Source of the DNA: Eumeta japonica
Taxonomy: Eukaryota > Arthropoda > Insecta > Lepidoptera > Psychidae
Direction of reading: 5' to 3'
Length of the DNA: 64,000 bases
Assembly (NCBI GenBank): GCA_005406025.1
Contig: BGZK01000094.1
Coordinates: 310,001-374,000 of the forward strand
This document shows, one piece after another, positions 1-11,705 of the stretch. The notes beneath the pieces are model-generated. The model was not told where the DNA came from. It saw nothing but the letters and a program-made list of their open reading frames with translations, and did no database searches. Positions within the stretch are counted from its first letter, which is position 1. Each line of letters opens with the position of its first letter. A program made the position numbers and the translations under genes.

Positions 1-1327
1 ATATATATATGTACATCGTTAACCAGACTTTCTGCGCTATGCTATTGAGTTTTGGATTTATACCGCATTATATAATTTTTGCCACGTCATTTTTACCAAG
101 AGAATTGAAATTCTTTCCCCATAAACTTTGGAAAGCGAGTTAAAAGTTATTCCCGGTAACATTAACTCGAGAATTACTAAAATGTGAGGATGGAAATGCT
201 ATGGACATTTGATAAGTATTGCATTTCTTCTTGTATTTTTCTATCAGACATATATATTTATATATTATATTAAACTTATACATTATGTATGATATTAGAC
301 ATAACAGAATATATAGTGATGGAGGTACAAATAACTAAGTGTATATTTCACTTTTAAGCCATGTGTCTTGTCTTATTTTATTCAAAGATGAAAGATTTTG
401 GGCTATGTACTTTGTACAATCGCAAAAATAAGTAGGTACTTATCATAACATCAACATGTTAAACAGTGCCCCAGAAATATACAAAAATAAAATATAAGTG
501 AAAAATAACAGCAAAAGTTAAGTTTTATGTAACTATTTAAACATTTATTTTAGAGGTCGTTGAAATTAAACAAAGCACATGGATGAAGGTTCGTAATGGT
601 TTTTTATTGAGTAACTAGCATTGGATTTTTCTTATCTTTATACCGGCTCAAAAAAAAGGAAATTTTAGTTTTAACAGTTTTAAAATAAAGTTTTTATTTT
701 GAACTTTTATTAAGTACTTTATTAATTTGAATCAATTTAACTTTAAAGAAAAAATACCCTTTACTTATATAAATGGTCATATTTTCTCTATGATATTTCT
801 CATGATATAAATCAAGTCACAAATTAAAGAGTTGGTTTGCTATGTATGGGATATATTACATTAATATCTTCAAATTTGTTATCCATAAATTTTAATTCAA
901 ATCATTACTATAGAACTTGATTATATTAAAAATATTTGTAGTTATTTTAAATTGGGATAAGGCATATGTAGATATTAATTAATACATATGGATACGTAGT
1001 ATGCTGACACATACGTTGGGTATAACACACAGATACTAAAAACCGTCCAGTACACGTATAAGGTTCGTTTGTACACGCATTGCGACTCGCCGTATAAACT
1101 AGGCTCTAAAGGCCTCGGTCGTCCACAGTTACCAGCACTGAGTTTATAATTCTAACGCATCGGTACTTGTGATGTTAGCACAGCGATCATATGACCTAAA
1201 CGAAAACTTATAAAATGTATTTAAAATAAGCTATAAGTTAATAGTAACTAACCAGTAGAGGTGGAATCGAGTATATGTGTATTAACCGGCCAGTGTCTAC
1301 CGAGATATTTTATAGAAAATATGTGTG
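1..1327. other. AT-rich intergenic DNA, no gene seen
   Basis: No open frame of interest, no recognisable domain and no obvious repeat apart from a short TA run at the very start. The segment 1000-1150 is somewhat less AT-rich than its surroundings, but I cannot assign it a role. Confidence 0.7.
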
Positions 1328-1385
1328 TGTGTCTAGTAAAGATTTATCCAGTTTATAGAAACTGGATAAATCTTTACTAGACACA
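1328..1385. repeat. Perfect 27-bp inverted repeat with 4-nt loop
   Basis: The left arm (1328-1354) and right arm (1359-1385) are exact reverse complements, separated only by ATAG. The arm begins TGTGTCTAGTAAAG. It sits in AT-rich DNA next to a short GT run. A 27-bp perfect stem with so small a loop is longer than chance would give. It could be a recent fold-back insertion or a hairpin-forming element. It is shorter and more perfect than a typical animal pre-miRNA, so I do not call it one. Confidence 0.9.
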
Positions 1386-2179
1386 TATAACGTGGCGGCT
1401 TCTAAGTAACCACAAAAAAAATTGACCTTACGCTCGATTAATCAAAACAAAGCCTATTTTTAAAATCTAATATAGTCCATCATGCCTTTTTTGTGACATC
1501 AGTTTTACATGTAATTTTTTACACATTAGTATATACACATTCTTATTTGTTTACACTATTTTACGACATTCGTTTTTACTGCTTTATAATACTTATTTAT
1601 AATGTCTATTCATATCATAGGTTATTTGTCGAATGTTAACACGCACGCACCCTAGTATACACTAACACTTAATGTGAGAAATGTTCATGGCTCTGCTGGA
1701 GGTAGCGCAATTGCGAGTTACTACTCGATATTGATCGCCAGCTTCTGGTTTTAATCGAGAAAAGCCTTGAATATTTCTATTAGGGTAATCTTCGCTATTG
1801 ATAAAAATATCATGAACCTATTTGTAATGTACTCGTCCGTTTAGCGACGTGATGCAACGTTTTCATTCTCGTCACGGACGAGCAATTTTAGCGACATACA
1901 TATAAATATTTATTGTTTTAATTGTGCCCATCGATATTAACGTATATATTACGTGGTGTATGAAGATAGATATATAACAATATATGGAACCATTGTTATT
2001 TGCAATAAAAAAAATGTAAGTAATTTGTAATAGAAAATATTTCGAAAAATGCGTTATACTTGGACGATTCCAAGAAAATATTATACGAATCTCATTTCGT
2101 AGCGCGACTGAGAAGAAAACGTGTCTGGAAAGCGAATGAGCTTCATGCTTCGAATTTTCTCGACTCTGCGGATTATTCA

Positions 2180-2535
2180 ACACACACAACAAAAATATTG
2201 CCCGCCTACCGGCGACGCGACACCCGTCAAATGACGAAAGAGGGGCGCAGCAAACGATTAAATCGCCGTAAACGCGCGTATTCCCACGATAATCGGGCGT
2301 AAGTCGGACTCGTCGCGTCTTCAGCGGACGAGCGCGCCCCCTCTCGTGCCGGACGTAAAATAACTTTTGTTGTCATTTTATGACAACAATTACGACCTAT
2401 AAAACGTGTGGCGATTATAGTCGCACCGATTCCGATGTGGACCCGTTTCGGCGGAGCGTGCGCGCTGTGACAGCGGCCCGCCTGAAATCACTGACCGCGT
2501 GGCCTTACGTGAAAATTTACGACGATCCGAAGTGA
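2180..2535. promoter_or_regulatory. CpG-rich block, candidate regulatory element
   Basis: This block is clearly richer in C, G and CpG than its flanks. Inside it, 2367-2389 forms a perfect 10-bp stem with a 3-nt loop (arms TTGTTGTCAT and its complement). A TTTTATGAC-type Hox-like site overlaps it. Short open frames cross the block on both strands, but none resembles a known protein. In a Hox intergenic region this is a plausible cis-regulatory module. That role is inference. Confidence 0.35.
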
Positions 2536-2709
2536 ATGCTATTCTATAGTCCATAAAGTACCTTATTGTACATACGAAATTGTGAAAGTAAGCCGAATGT
2601 CGCTCTATTCGGAATGATTGCCGCGATATCACCCACATGAAAAAGACGTTTTAGGTAATACGTCAGGCATTGCTATGTGTGTTATTAGCCCGAAATAGGG
2701 TATCCAACG

Positions 2710-3131
2710 ATTTTGACGTGACAAAAATTAGGTTGCGGCTGGGAGTCACTTAAAAAAGAGCTCGGTAACGTAACGATGAGTCACCGAACGAGAGGTATGC
2801 CTCTCTTAAATGATCGGTCTGCCGCGCGCGCAGCACTAGAGATATGCATAGCTTGCAAATGTAACAAGTTATTGTATGTATATTTGTATATAAATACGTA
2901 TGTGTGTAAAGGTAAAAATAAAATTTTGTTAATATGAAATTCAGTGCGATTCTTTGTATAAATTAATGTTTTAAATATAATTCTTTGTATAAATAAATGT
3001 TTTAAATTGTTACTATTATTTCATCCTTCTTCCTACTATACGAATGAATATTCACATTAAAATGATTTTACCATTCAAAGTCGTTGTCACGTAAAACTTT
3101 CGGTATACCGACCAGGCAACCAAATTTTTTT
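2710..3131 (+). mobile_element. Unidentified ~430-bp dispersed element, copy A
   Basis: This stretch is the reverse complement of 26234-26669 over its whole length, with scattered substitutions and small indels. It runs from TTTTGACGTGAC through a GC-rich part (GGTTGCGGCTGGGAGTCACT, then the GCCGCGCGC region) into an AT-rich part, and ends GGCAACCAAATTTTTTT. A roughly 30-bp tandem duplication (TTCTTTGTATAAAT...) lies near 2950-3005 in both copies. Near both ends there is a similar sequence in inverted orientation (ACGTGACAACG-like), best seen in copy B. No coding capacity is present. It is probably a non-autonomous DNA transposon, but I cannot name the family. Confidence 0.8.
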
Positions 3132-3969
3132 AAATGCTTGTAGTATAAGAGATCTGATCAAAAAGTAGGTATTCTCTTTTTAAATGCTTATAGGATAGTG
3201 TATGTGCATATGATTGCCCCAATATGAATCATATGTATTTATGAATATAAATAATTTATGCCTAAGGAGTTATGGCATCTGCGTGTATAACGGTTTTTAC
3301 GTTTAATAAATAAGCTAACTTTAAAAGGAAGACCGGTTTTAAATCACAAAACGTGCATATCTAAGATTTGAAAAGATCTTGAATTTTCCTTCAAGGGTCA
3401 CAGCTTATAAATGCATGAGGTACCTGAAAATGAGTCGTGCATCGCAATTCACAGTAACAATTTGCCACTTACCACGCAAATGGGGCGCCGGGAAGAACGG
3501 GCGTGTTAAAATTGTGCGGTGAAATGCATCCAATTTGGCAACGAACAAGTGGTGATGTATTTTATACAGATATCTAGTTGTAATCTACGCCGGCCATCAG
3601 GGTGATAGGTACCGTCAGCGTGTACTGACGTATTGCATTATATATAAAAAATCGAATGAAAAAGTAATTCGAAGCAGTAGTTTTTTGAGACAGCTAGTGC
3701 ACATACGTCATTATCATATGTTATTACTGGGCACTATTTTAGATTACAAGTTTATAGCATGTCAATCTACATTTTACATATAAATATAAAGCAATTATGT
3801 TAATTTATCCTTACAATTTATATGCAACATTTAAGGTTTTATTTTAGCTAGTTAAATTGTTAATTTAAATTATGCAATGTCTAGCGTCACAAAATTTTAT
3901 TATAGATACATTTACAATTTGCAGGTGCGAATTTTCGCAACACAAATATTTAATAACTCACATTTGAGA
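3132..3969. other. Intergenic DNA, nothing identified
   Basis: Mostly AT-rich. A moderately GC-rich patch at 3470-3620 may be regulatory, but it has no feature I can name. Confidence 0.6.
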
Positions 3970-4115
3970 TCATGTCGGCCATTCGAGATCGGCCAACTTT
4001 TTTGCCGACCGTGGCGTAGCCTACCCGATTTCATATTCGGCTCGCGAGCGCTCTCCGCATTTGAATGAGGACCGCCGCGCTCACCGCCGACCCGCGCCGC
4101 TACGACCGCACAGTT
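3970..4115. promoter_or_regulatory. CpG-rich block, candidate regulatory element
   Basis: A short, sharply bounded GC- and CpG-rich block in AT-rich DNA, containing a repeated ATCGGCC/GCCGACC theme. Open frames on both strands are composition-driven and match nothing known to me. A good acceptor-like sequence on the + strand (tract ending ATTTGCAG at about 3923) precedes it, so part of a non-coding transcript is possible. Confidence 0.3.
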
Positions 4116-6388
4116 TGTTCCGTACACATACTTTACAAGTAATATCAAATACATAGTAAAGAAGATTGCAAAAAAAGAAGCAGATTTCTAAATTAATCAA
4201 ATGAGTAAATACACGAAGAAAATGTTTTTAGTGTAATTTCGTGCCGTAATTTTTTTATTTTAGATACCTACTTTTAAATGATTTGTCAATACAGACGCAA
4301 GTTGAAAATTTATAAAAAATGTTTCAATTGTGAGTTAAACATATTTTTTTTCAATTTAAATAAAGGGGATTTTCGCTAGAGTTTCTCATTTTCAACATCG
4401 ATGTTCCGTTTACAATTGCACAATAATTTTGTCTACAATTGTGAGTTCCAGTAGCGAACGTAATACATATCTACATTTTATCAATACACTATGCATGCAA
4501 TTTTCAACATGGAATTAGAAGTTACATCTACAAATGTTCCTCTGACCGCTCAAAATAAAGAATGAGAAAAAAAAAGGTTTGCTTAATTGAATAAAAACAT
4601 TGTCTCTACCGCTATTGTTTTTAATTATTTAATTTATTGAATTGTGTTTGAAGTATCCATCAACAATCAAATGTGCATATTTTGAAAATATGCACTCTTC
4701 AGGGAATTGATATTGAAATAAAGGTCGCACTTCTATACTTGATATCAAGCTTAATGAATTTGTACATTGATTGAGATTATACAACACAATTACTATTATA
4801 TATAAATAAATTCGTCAATTATAATATTTTTAAAAATACGTGTTCTCATATTAAAAACTAGATTAAATGGTCAGCAAAAAAAAATCCTAGGAATAATGGA
4901 AATATGTGATAAGTCCACAAGAACGTTTGTTTCAAACCTAACATTCCATCGATCTTAACGAACGTACACGAACTTGCGTTTAGTGTATAGTTTAAAAAAC
5001 ACTATCTGCGCCTTTAAACATAAATTAGTATTGCTAACACTGTTGATACTATAATTAACTTCTTACGCAAAGTAAAGAACGTTACAAATTATGAAACGTA
5101 GAGCAAAAAACGTGAGACGTCTATAACGAGCGATTAATCGCGACTTATCAGTACCCGGGCTGTCGCTTACTAAGCAACATTGTATAGGAATTTGTACATG
5201 CGCAACGAATGGAGTGTTATCTAGTTAAGTTGTCAACGGTCTTGCAATGTTACTTAAGAACAAAATGCAATTTATTTCTTCCAGCACGCATAGGTAAAAG
5301 GTTTGTTGCCGTTCACACTCTCCGAACACCGGAAAAAAAATATACCCAGATACTTTGTAATAAATTTATGCTTCTAGAATTACAGGTGCATAAAGGTTGA
5401 AAATGTTAATGAAGAACGTTCATACTAAATACATGATTAATGTTCCATTTAGAAACGTGATCAATTATAATTATAAAATTAGTTCCTATATCCTCTTAAA
5501 AGTAGCCCAAAATCAAATTGTTGATCACTCATATAAACCTGGATCGACCCATTAAAAATTGATATATAAACAGTTGCCACACAGATGGTTTGTTTAGCAT
5601 TGTTTGACTAATAACATCGTTTCTTGACGTTGGTTATCACATCAAGGGATACTATATCTTAAATAATATGGCCATGGCTACTTCCCTCTCATAACCTAGC
5701 TCTACGGTATATTTAGATTTTTTCAAGCAAAATTTGCTTCTGTTGTCTGTCCAACAATAATTTCAAACGTAGATGCGACCGATAGTCATGGACCTTAATG
5801 CAAATATGAAATATATATTTGATTTTTGTCAAATCGTGTCTTTACTATTGCACGTTTATGTATTGAATGCTTGGAAATATATAATGGGGTTTTAAGTAAG
5901 AAAATTGTCCAAAGTTATTCACTATCAAACAAAGAAAAAATGTCTATATTACACATGGTTCTATGTTTGAAATATCGGATGCCGCTTCACACTCAATTCA
6001 ATCCAATTCGCTTCGTTTCAATCACGCCACAAATGGCAAAGGATTCAACTTCCCGTTAAGACGACGCGTTCATGATCCGTATTTATTGAATCGTTTGCAA
6101 CTCTTAACCGTCTGTTTCGCATCAATCTCAGTCCACGACCTAGAGCGTCACCTTACCGATACTTACAGTGCAGGAAATCACGATTCCAAATTAGTGAAAC
6201 AGTTTTACAATCGATACAGTTAATCTTGTATAGCATGTAAACATGATGTTAATACTTGTGCTGAGCATAGGATGAGAGGTCGTGGAGAACGTGTGGCGCG
6301 GGCCACATGCCACGAACGAGGTCGAGCGATAAAGGCAATACGGTGCGTAATTTAAGATATTTTGTACATCATTAAGAGATTTTTTCCA
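4116..6388. other. AT-rich intergenic DNA, nothing identified
   Basis: I see no gene, recognisable mobile element or tandem array. The open frames here (5209-5400, 5826-6059, 5963-6223) lack any domain and look like chance frames. Confidence 0.6.
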
Positions 6389-6690
6389 CGACTTCAATTT
6401 CGATTCCGGTCTAACTTTCGATTCTAGTCTGACTTCATTCCCGTTCATAATAATTTCACATTTTATTTTATTCCGGTGGAAAATCTGCCTCTTCGCAAAA
6501 CATCGCCAACATCGCCAACTTGGATATAAAATGTATTCCTTCGTCTTTCGTATATAATCCATTCTAGTTTAGCTATCAGCCTAGCTGAATATCTTGAATT
6601 CTGTTATTCATTTAAATTCCGACTCCACCATCGGCTCCGATGCCGATCCTGTTTTCGATTTTAATTTCTATGTCAGTGCTGATCTTAGCC
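6389..6690. repeat. Degenerate GATTC/CCGATTC-type minisatellite remnant
   Basis: Two patches (6389-6446 and 6614-6690) are built of loosely repeated six-base blocks such as CGATTCCGGTCT, CGATTCTAGTCT and ATCGGCTCCGATGCCGATCC. The complement resembles the GGAACC/GGAATC-type blocks at 26884-27090 and 50815-51070. The array is strongly decayed. Confidence 0.5.
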
Positions 6691-7285
6691 TTCCATCGGC
6701 TATTGCGGATGGCAATAAAAGAAACAACATAGAAAATTAAGGTTTTCGTCTTGTCTTCACGGCGAAGAGTGATTTTTTTTATTAATATGCCAAGGAAGGA
6801 AATTTAATTCTCATAACACAGAATAATAGTTATCAATGCACTTGTAGCCTTGGTTTAATTCACAAGCAATAATCAAATGATACCGAAGAATAATGCGTTC
6901 TCATTGATTACGTGGTTACAACCCCATGACGACGTTAACCGTAATTAGACCAGCGGTTTAATTATCGCTCGTGAGGTTAAGAATGTCAACGATGTGTGTG
7001 TTGATGACAGCACGCACTCAAGAATAGGAACTTATTATCAAATGGTAGTTGATGAGTTCTCTATTCTTCTACTTTTACTCTATCAATAGATTTTAGACAA
7101 ATTCGATTCGAACCATTTCGACGGTAAACTCTTCCAATAAAAAAAAAAACTAAAACTATTTTCTATTTCACTTTTCGTTTTATTTTTTTATTTGGTTTCG
7201 GAATGTTTTGTGGTTTTCAAGTCAATATATAATCCATATTTATTTAAAAAAGCGCCACTTTTAATATTTTGAAGTAAGATATCTT
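6691..7285. other. AT-rich intergenic DNA, nothing identified
   Basis: No gene or repeat recognised. A T-loop-like GGTTCGAATC string on the - strand near 7105 has no cloverleaf around it. Confidence 0.6.
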
Positions 7286-8017
7286 TCAGACACGGTGTTC
7301 GATTTTTATCTGCTTTACGACATCTGACGCAGTTTCTTGATCAGAATAAGTTGACTGCATACCAACCGCCAATTCAATGAGAATTTTAAAATCATAGTTA
7401 CATTGAAAACACACTTTTTGAATATTAACAATATCTTTCTCGCAAACCAACCGATTTTGATTCAGTTTGCATTCATTGATGTTGTTTTTTGAAGTAAAGA
7501 ACTTATTAGATTTTAAAGTTTGTCGGTTAAACAGTTTAAGAGCTTCCATTTTTTTTTGGGATGTTTCTTAACCTGTTATATTTATTGAAAAAATTCTGGT
7601 ATGATATGTCTTGAAAAATAAATTGGTTTTGATGCGGCTTGCGTTGATGTTTTTTTGTAAAAACAACTTAATCATATTTCGAAATTTTTTGATAAAGCAA
7701 TTTAAAAAATATAGTAAAAAACACTTTTAAAAAAATGTTCTCCAATGATATATCTTGAATAAATCGAGCGATTATGATTCAACTTGTAGCAATTAATGTA
7801 AATGCTTGGGGAATAGAGCGGATTTCATTATGGTAACGATCAATAAAGAAATCAATTAGTTATTTCAGAAACGTAACTTTTCTAAAAGCTTTGTTTTTGA
7901 GATTCCTCAAATTAACCAATAGGAGTCGGTTTTGATTTACAGGAAGTCTAAATGAATTTCTTTTCTTTGCTGCAAATCACTCTTGCAATCGGTTAACCCG
8001 TTTGAAAGTTATGACAG

Positions 8018-8057
<40 letters not shown>

Positions 8058-8256
8058 GCACGTACGCACGCACGCACGCTCGCATGCACGCACGCACACA
8101 CACACAAACCTCTGAAAACCTCCAAAAAGCTTCTTGAGACCGCAAAACGTCCATAACTGACAAAATTTCATTTTTTTAAATCTGGGTGAAAACAGAATTA
8201 CAGTAACTTCTTAATTTTACAAAAAAAATCAATTTTCTTCCAGAAAATTAAAAAAA
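7286..8256 (+). repeat. Diverged dispersed repeat array with CA/CG microsatellite tail, copy 1
   Basis: Units containing a TCTCCAATGATATATCTTGA-like core followed by a GATTCA-rich part recur at about 7429, 7592 and 7735. The same core recurs at about 56170 and 56318. Downstream comes CGGTTAACCCGTTTGAAAG, a phrase I associate with 3' ends of lepidopteran non-LTR elements. A long CA/CACG microsatellite follows, then a tail with ACCTCCAAAAAGCTTCTTGA ending in TTTCTTCCAGAAAATT. The direction and the LINE link are inferences. No transposon protein is preserved. Confidence 0.6.
8022..8106. repeat. CA / CACG compound microsatellite
   Basis: About 16 CA units run into imperfect CACG/GCAC tetramers and back into CA. 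The open frame across it on the - strand (Val/Cys/Arg-rich) is produced by the microsatellite and is not a gene. Confidence 0.97.
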
Positions 8257-9750
8257 ATAATCGAAATAGATATTTCCTTCACGGCTTAAGTCAAGTTTAT
8301 TACATCTTTTTAAAAAAATGTATTTCTTTTAGTTGTAAGTAACATTTGTGATTTCTTATACACTTGCATTCTCCACGCACGTATATGCACGATATCGATT
8401 TCGTATGCATGCACGTCTCCTTGTAATATTATTTAACGAAGAAGTCGTTTTGGCGCGCTCTTTAAAACGTCGTTTTTATGTTAAAATATTTATACGTGCG
8501 TGCATAATTTTATATCGCTTCCTCAATTCTTTTTTTCTGCATACAATTAGTAAATGCAGCCATGTGCGTATCCCACTGTGTTATTATGAATATAATGAAT
8601 CTATTTTTTATTGATTTAAAGGAAAAGCTGCTCTTCGTCGCTCACGAACTAAAAACATATCCATTTTAATTGAAACATTCCAGCTTCTGGTGCATTTTTA
8701 TTTATAGTAAAAGGACTCCGAAATTTATAAATATCTATAGCGATCTCGATGTGCCACACGTCCAGTGGTAACAAACTTTTGCTTCCACAAGCTGGGGTCA
8801 AGAGGGGGAATAGGCTGAATGTTGTTTAACGGGACTAGCCGCCTGGGGGATCGCACTAACAACGAAATTAACATAATATACCTTGTAAGCCTTCGGAGTT
8901 ACGGTACCGTGAATAATTAATACAAAATTGTTTGGAATTCTACCATGTATATAATGTAATTGAAATAAATTGCTTATATTTATATAGATGTTTATTACTG
9001 CACAGGGAAACTGAGCTCCGCACGTGTAACAAACCAAGTACTCGAGTAGTTTATCCAACAGCCAGTACGGATAATGTCTTCGACCTGGTAGATATAGACG
9101 AGGCGTTCACTTCGAAAAGGGGAAATTCTTTTTAATAGCTATAATGATATCGAGACGAATACGAAAAAGTATTTTTAATGGAGCTATAAATATATTTCTG
9201 ATCGATCTAAATATGCATTATTTTATTTAAACGAGGTATATTAAATTTTTTATCGCAATATAAATTAATGCTGTAATTTTAAAGCGACGTTTTAATTTAT
9301 TTTACCTTTCGAACGAAACCTTGCGATAAATAATTCGATCGTCGTGAAATATGTGGCTTATCCAAAAATTTACATATCACAAAATGTATAATTTTTTTTG
9401 TGGCTTTGAAACATAAATAAGGATTGTCGTTTCGTCGGTTTTTGTAAAATGTGTTTGTTCCTTAAGAAATTGAAAATAAAGCTAATTTTAAGCGCTTACG
9501 GGTACCTAAAATAAAATACTAAAGGTGACTATGTGCTTGCGTGTATCATCTTTAAGTAGATTTTTACTCGTAGAGGATCAAACTGATCTATATGAGAAGA
9601 AAAAAGTGTTTCGATTCAGAAATTAAATCGCTTCATATAAAACTCGTGATGAATACCTATATAATAGTTCAATTATTATTTTATAAAATGATGTATATGC
9701 CGAAATCAAATCCGATTAAGCACATACCATATCATGGCATATTGTTTAAG
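8257..9750. other. Intergenic DNA, nothing identified
   Basis: AT-rich, with a slightly GC-richer part at 8740-9120. No protein domain is recognisable in the short frames at 8348-8614, 8798-9058 or 8932-9135. Confidence 0.6.
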
Positions 9751-9856
9751 ATACTTAAATTGTTTAAGTATATAGAAGATAAATAAAAAAGTGTATAATT
9801 AATATACTTAAATTGTTTAAGTATATAGAAGATAAGTAAAAAAGTGTATAATTAAT
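9751..9856. repeat. 53-bp direct tandem duplication
   Basis: The units 9751-9803 and 9804-9856 are identical except for a single A/G difference. Each starts ATACTTAAATTGTTTAAGTA, which is itself nearly palindromic. The near identity points to a recent duplication. Confidence 0.95.
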
Positions 9857-11645
9857 AATTACATTTCGTTAAACGCATTCATAAACTTTTTATTTTAATT
9901 TTTTTTATATATTTTTTTAAGTTAAACAATAAATACTTTCATCATAGTCAATTAGATAACGTATATTTATAAAGTCTACGCAAAAATGAAGCTATTCGTA
10001 GGGTGCCCTAAGCGGATGTCCCAAACAGCAATGTAGTTGGTATCAGGTGTTCAGAACTGATTTAGGGATTTACATTATCTCGGCTGTATTTCAAGGGGTC
10101 TTAGTCGCGGGTGGCCATCTGCAAATCTTAAACGTACCCTTGAAGGCAAAAAGTCTCGTATTTTAATCTATACAAGCTTAAGGCAACTTAAAATAAACGC
10201 CTTTAAGATGAGTACAATACAGAGGCAAAAGAGTTTTAATTTATTTTTTATTTTAATATAAAGTATTGAATAACAAACCCTGTAATAATGACATAGTAGC
10301 TATTGTACGAGGTAAGAGCGTAAAGTCAAACACAGTAACAATTTTCCAAACAGAAAACCTAACCTGAGATGATCTTTCAGTGTTTTAAAATTTCCTAATG
10401 GCATTTTCATTATTTTAATATACGAAAGTGAATTTTGTAGCAGTCACTATGATTTGACATTCCCCTTTTAATTTTGTCGTCACCATTAAAACAATTCTAG
10501 CATCAAATCGTATAACATCTTTCACTGAATATTCCCGATTCGCATGTGCTCAAAGGGTATAAAATTTGTGCGTAGCCTCATCCATTTACCGTCGATCGAA
10601 GTCTACCCCACATTAACCTTATGATCGGGGAAGTTTAGGGTGGGCTATTTCTTACGTAAGATTGAGTTTCAGATATTTTACCCTTTGCCCTTATAAATTT
10701 AATGACATCCAGCTATTGTCGTAGATGCAAAATGTAAAGCTATGAGATGTATACATACCTTCGTTATTAGACACATGCAAGTACCGTTTATTATATTCTG
10801 CAAAAACAAATTTTGATAACAATTGATAGGTACTCGTTTCTTCGTAAATTTAAAACATATCGAATAATATAGTGATAAAAACAATCCAGGATATAGTGTA
10901 TGAGTGCGCTCACGTTTGACAATCCTATTCTGTAGATAAACCTAATGTGATTCGGTTGGAGTTTTAGCGAAACACAAAATTGTTCTTTTTACAAATTTTA
11001 TCTTAGTTTCGTTTCTTCAATTTGCTTAAGAAAGATACATAACTTAATACAAAAACAATATGTTAACACAAATGTATTGATTAAATATTCAATTTGACAA
11101 AACGAAGAATGCTCACACTGTAGAAGCAGATGAATCATCTGATACAAAGTCATAAAATCGCTAAATGTAACTAGGCAATTTTTTTTCACGTGTCTCCTAA
11201 AGGCATCAAAAACATTTGAAGTAACAGTAGACATTTCGCTTAATTTAAACAGTAGTAATACATAACCGATTAAATAAATATATACTGTTATTTCTATAAA
11301 ATCGAAATATTTTACAAATGCTATTTCAAAAACACTTAGTTTTCTTTTTGTGTCAAATAATTTTAAATTCACATATTTTGTTGCTACATTGTATTTATTC
11401 AGAGAAAGTATCCATAAATCTAAAAGGTTTATACAGTTTTATCTCAGAACGTCTCTTTAGCGTCGCAAAGTACATCGACCTGCGTGTAGTAGACTCGGAG
11501 CGGCGGTCACGACTCTCGAGCATGCATTTTATTTTATGGCCTCCATAAATGAATATGCCTAAAGAGGTTCTGTGGATTTGTGATTTGAGTTCAAGCCAAA
11601 AAGACATAAATAGACAAGGTCATAGAGCATAATAAGTGAAGCTGC
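9857..11645. other. AT-rich intergenic DNA, no gene seen
   Basis: A less AT-rich patch at 10000-10170 (with GGGTGCCCTAAGC and GGTGGCCATCTGC) could be a regulatory island. Open frames at 10699-10884, 10998-11372 and 11318-11607 show no recognisable domain and are overlapping shadows. Confidence 0.6.
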
Positions 11646-11705
11646 AGAGACTATAGTCGACTGATCTAGATCAGTCCGTAATCACATCGGTCGACTATAC
11701 TCTCT
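11646..11705. repeat. 60-nt imperfect hairpin with nested 16-bp palindrome
   Basis: The arms 11646-11665 and 11686-11705 pair over 20 positions with two mismatches (core TATAGTCGAC). The 20-nt loop side contains ACTGATCTAGATCAGT at 11660-11675, a perfect palindrome that competes with the outer stem. The geometry (20-bp stem, 20-nt loop) is compatible with either a small precursor RNA or a transposon end. I recognise neither. Confidence 0.75.

Noticed and set aside
7095..7125. tRNA-like box B (GGTTCGAATC on the - strand)
   Set aside because: No box A at the right distance and no cloverleaf pairing around it.
7977..8171. Val/Cys/Arg-rich - strand open frame
   Set aside because: It is a translation of the CA/CG microsatellite.
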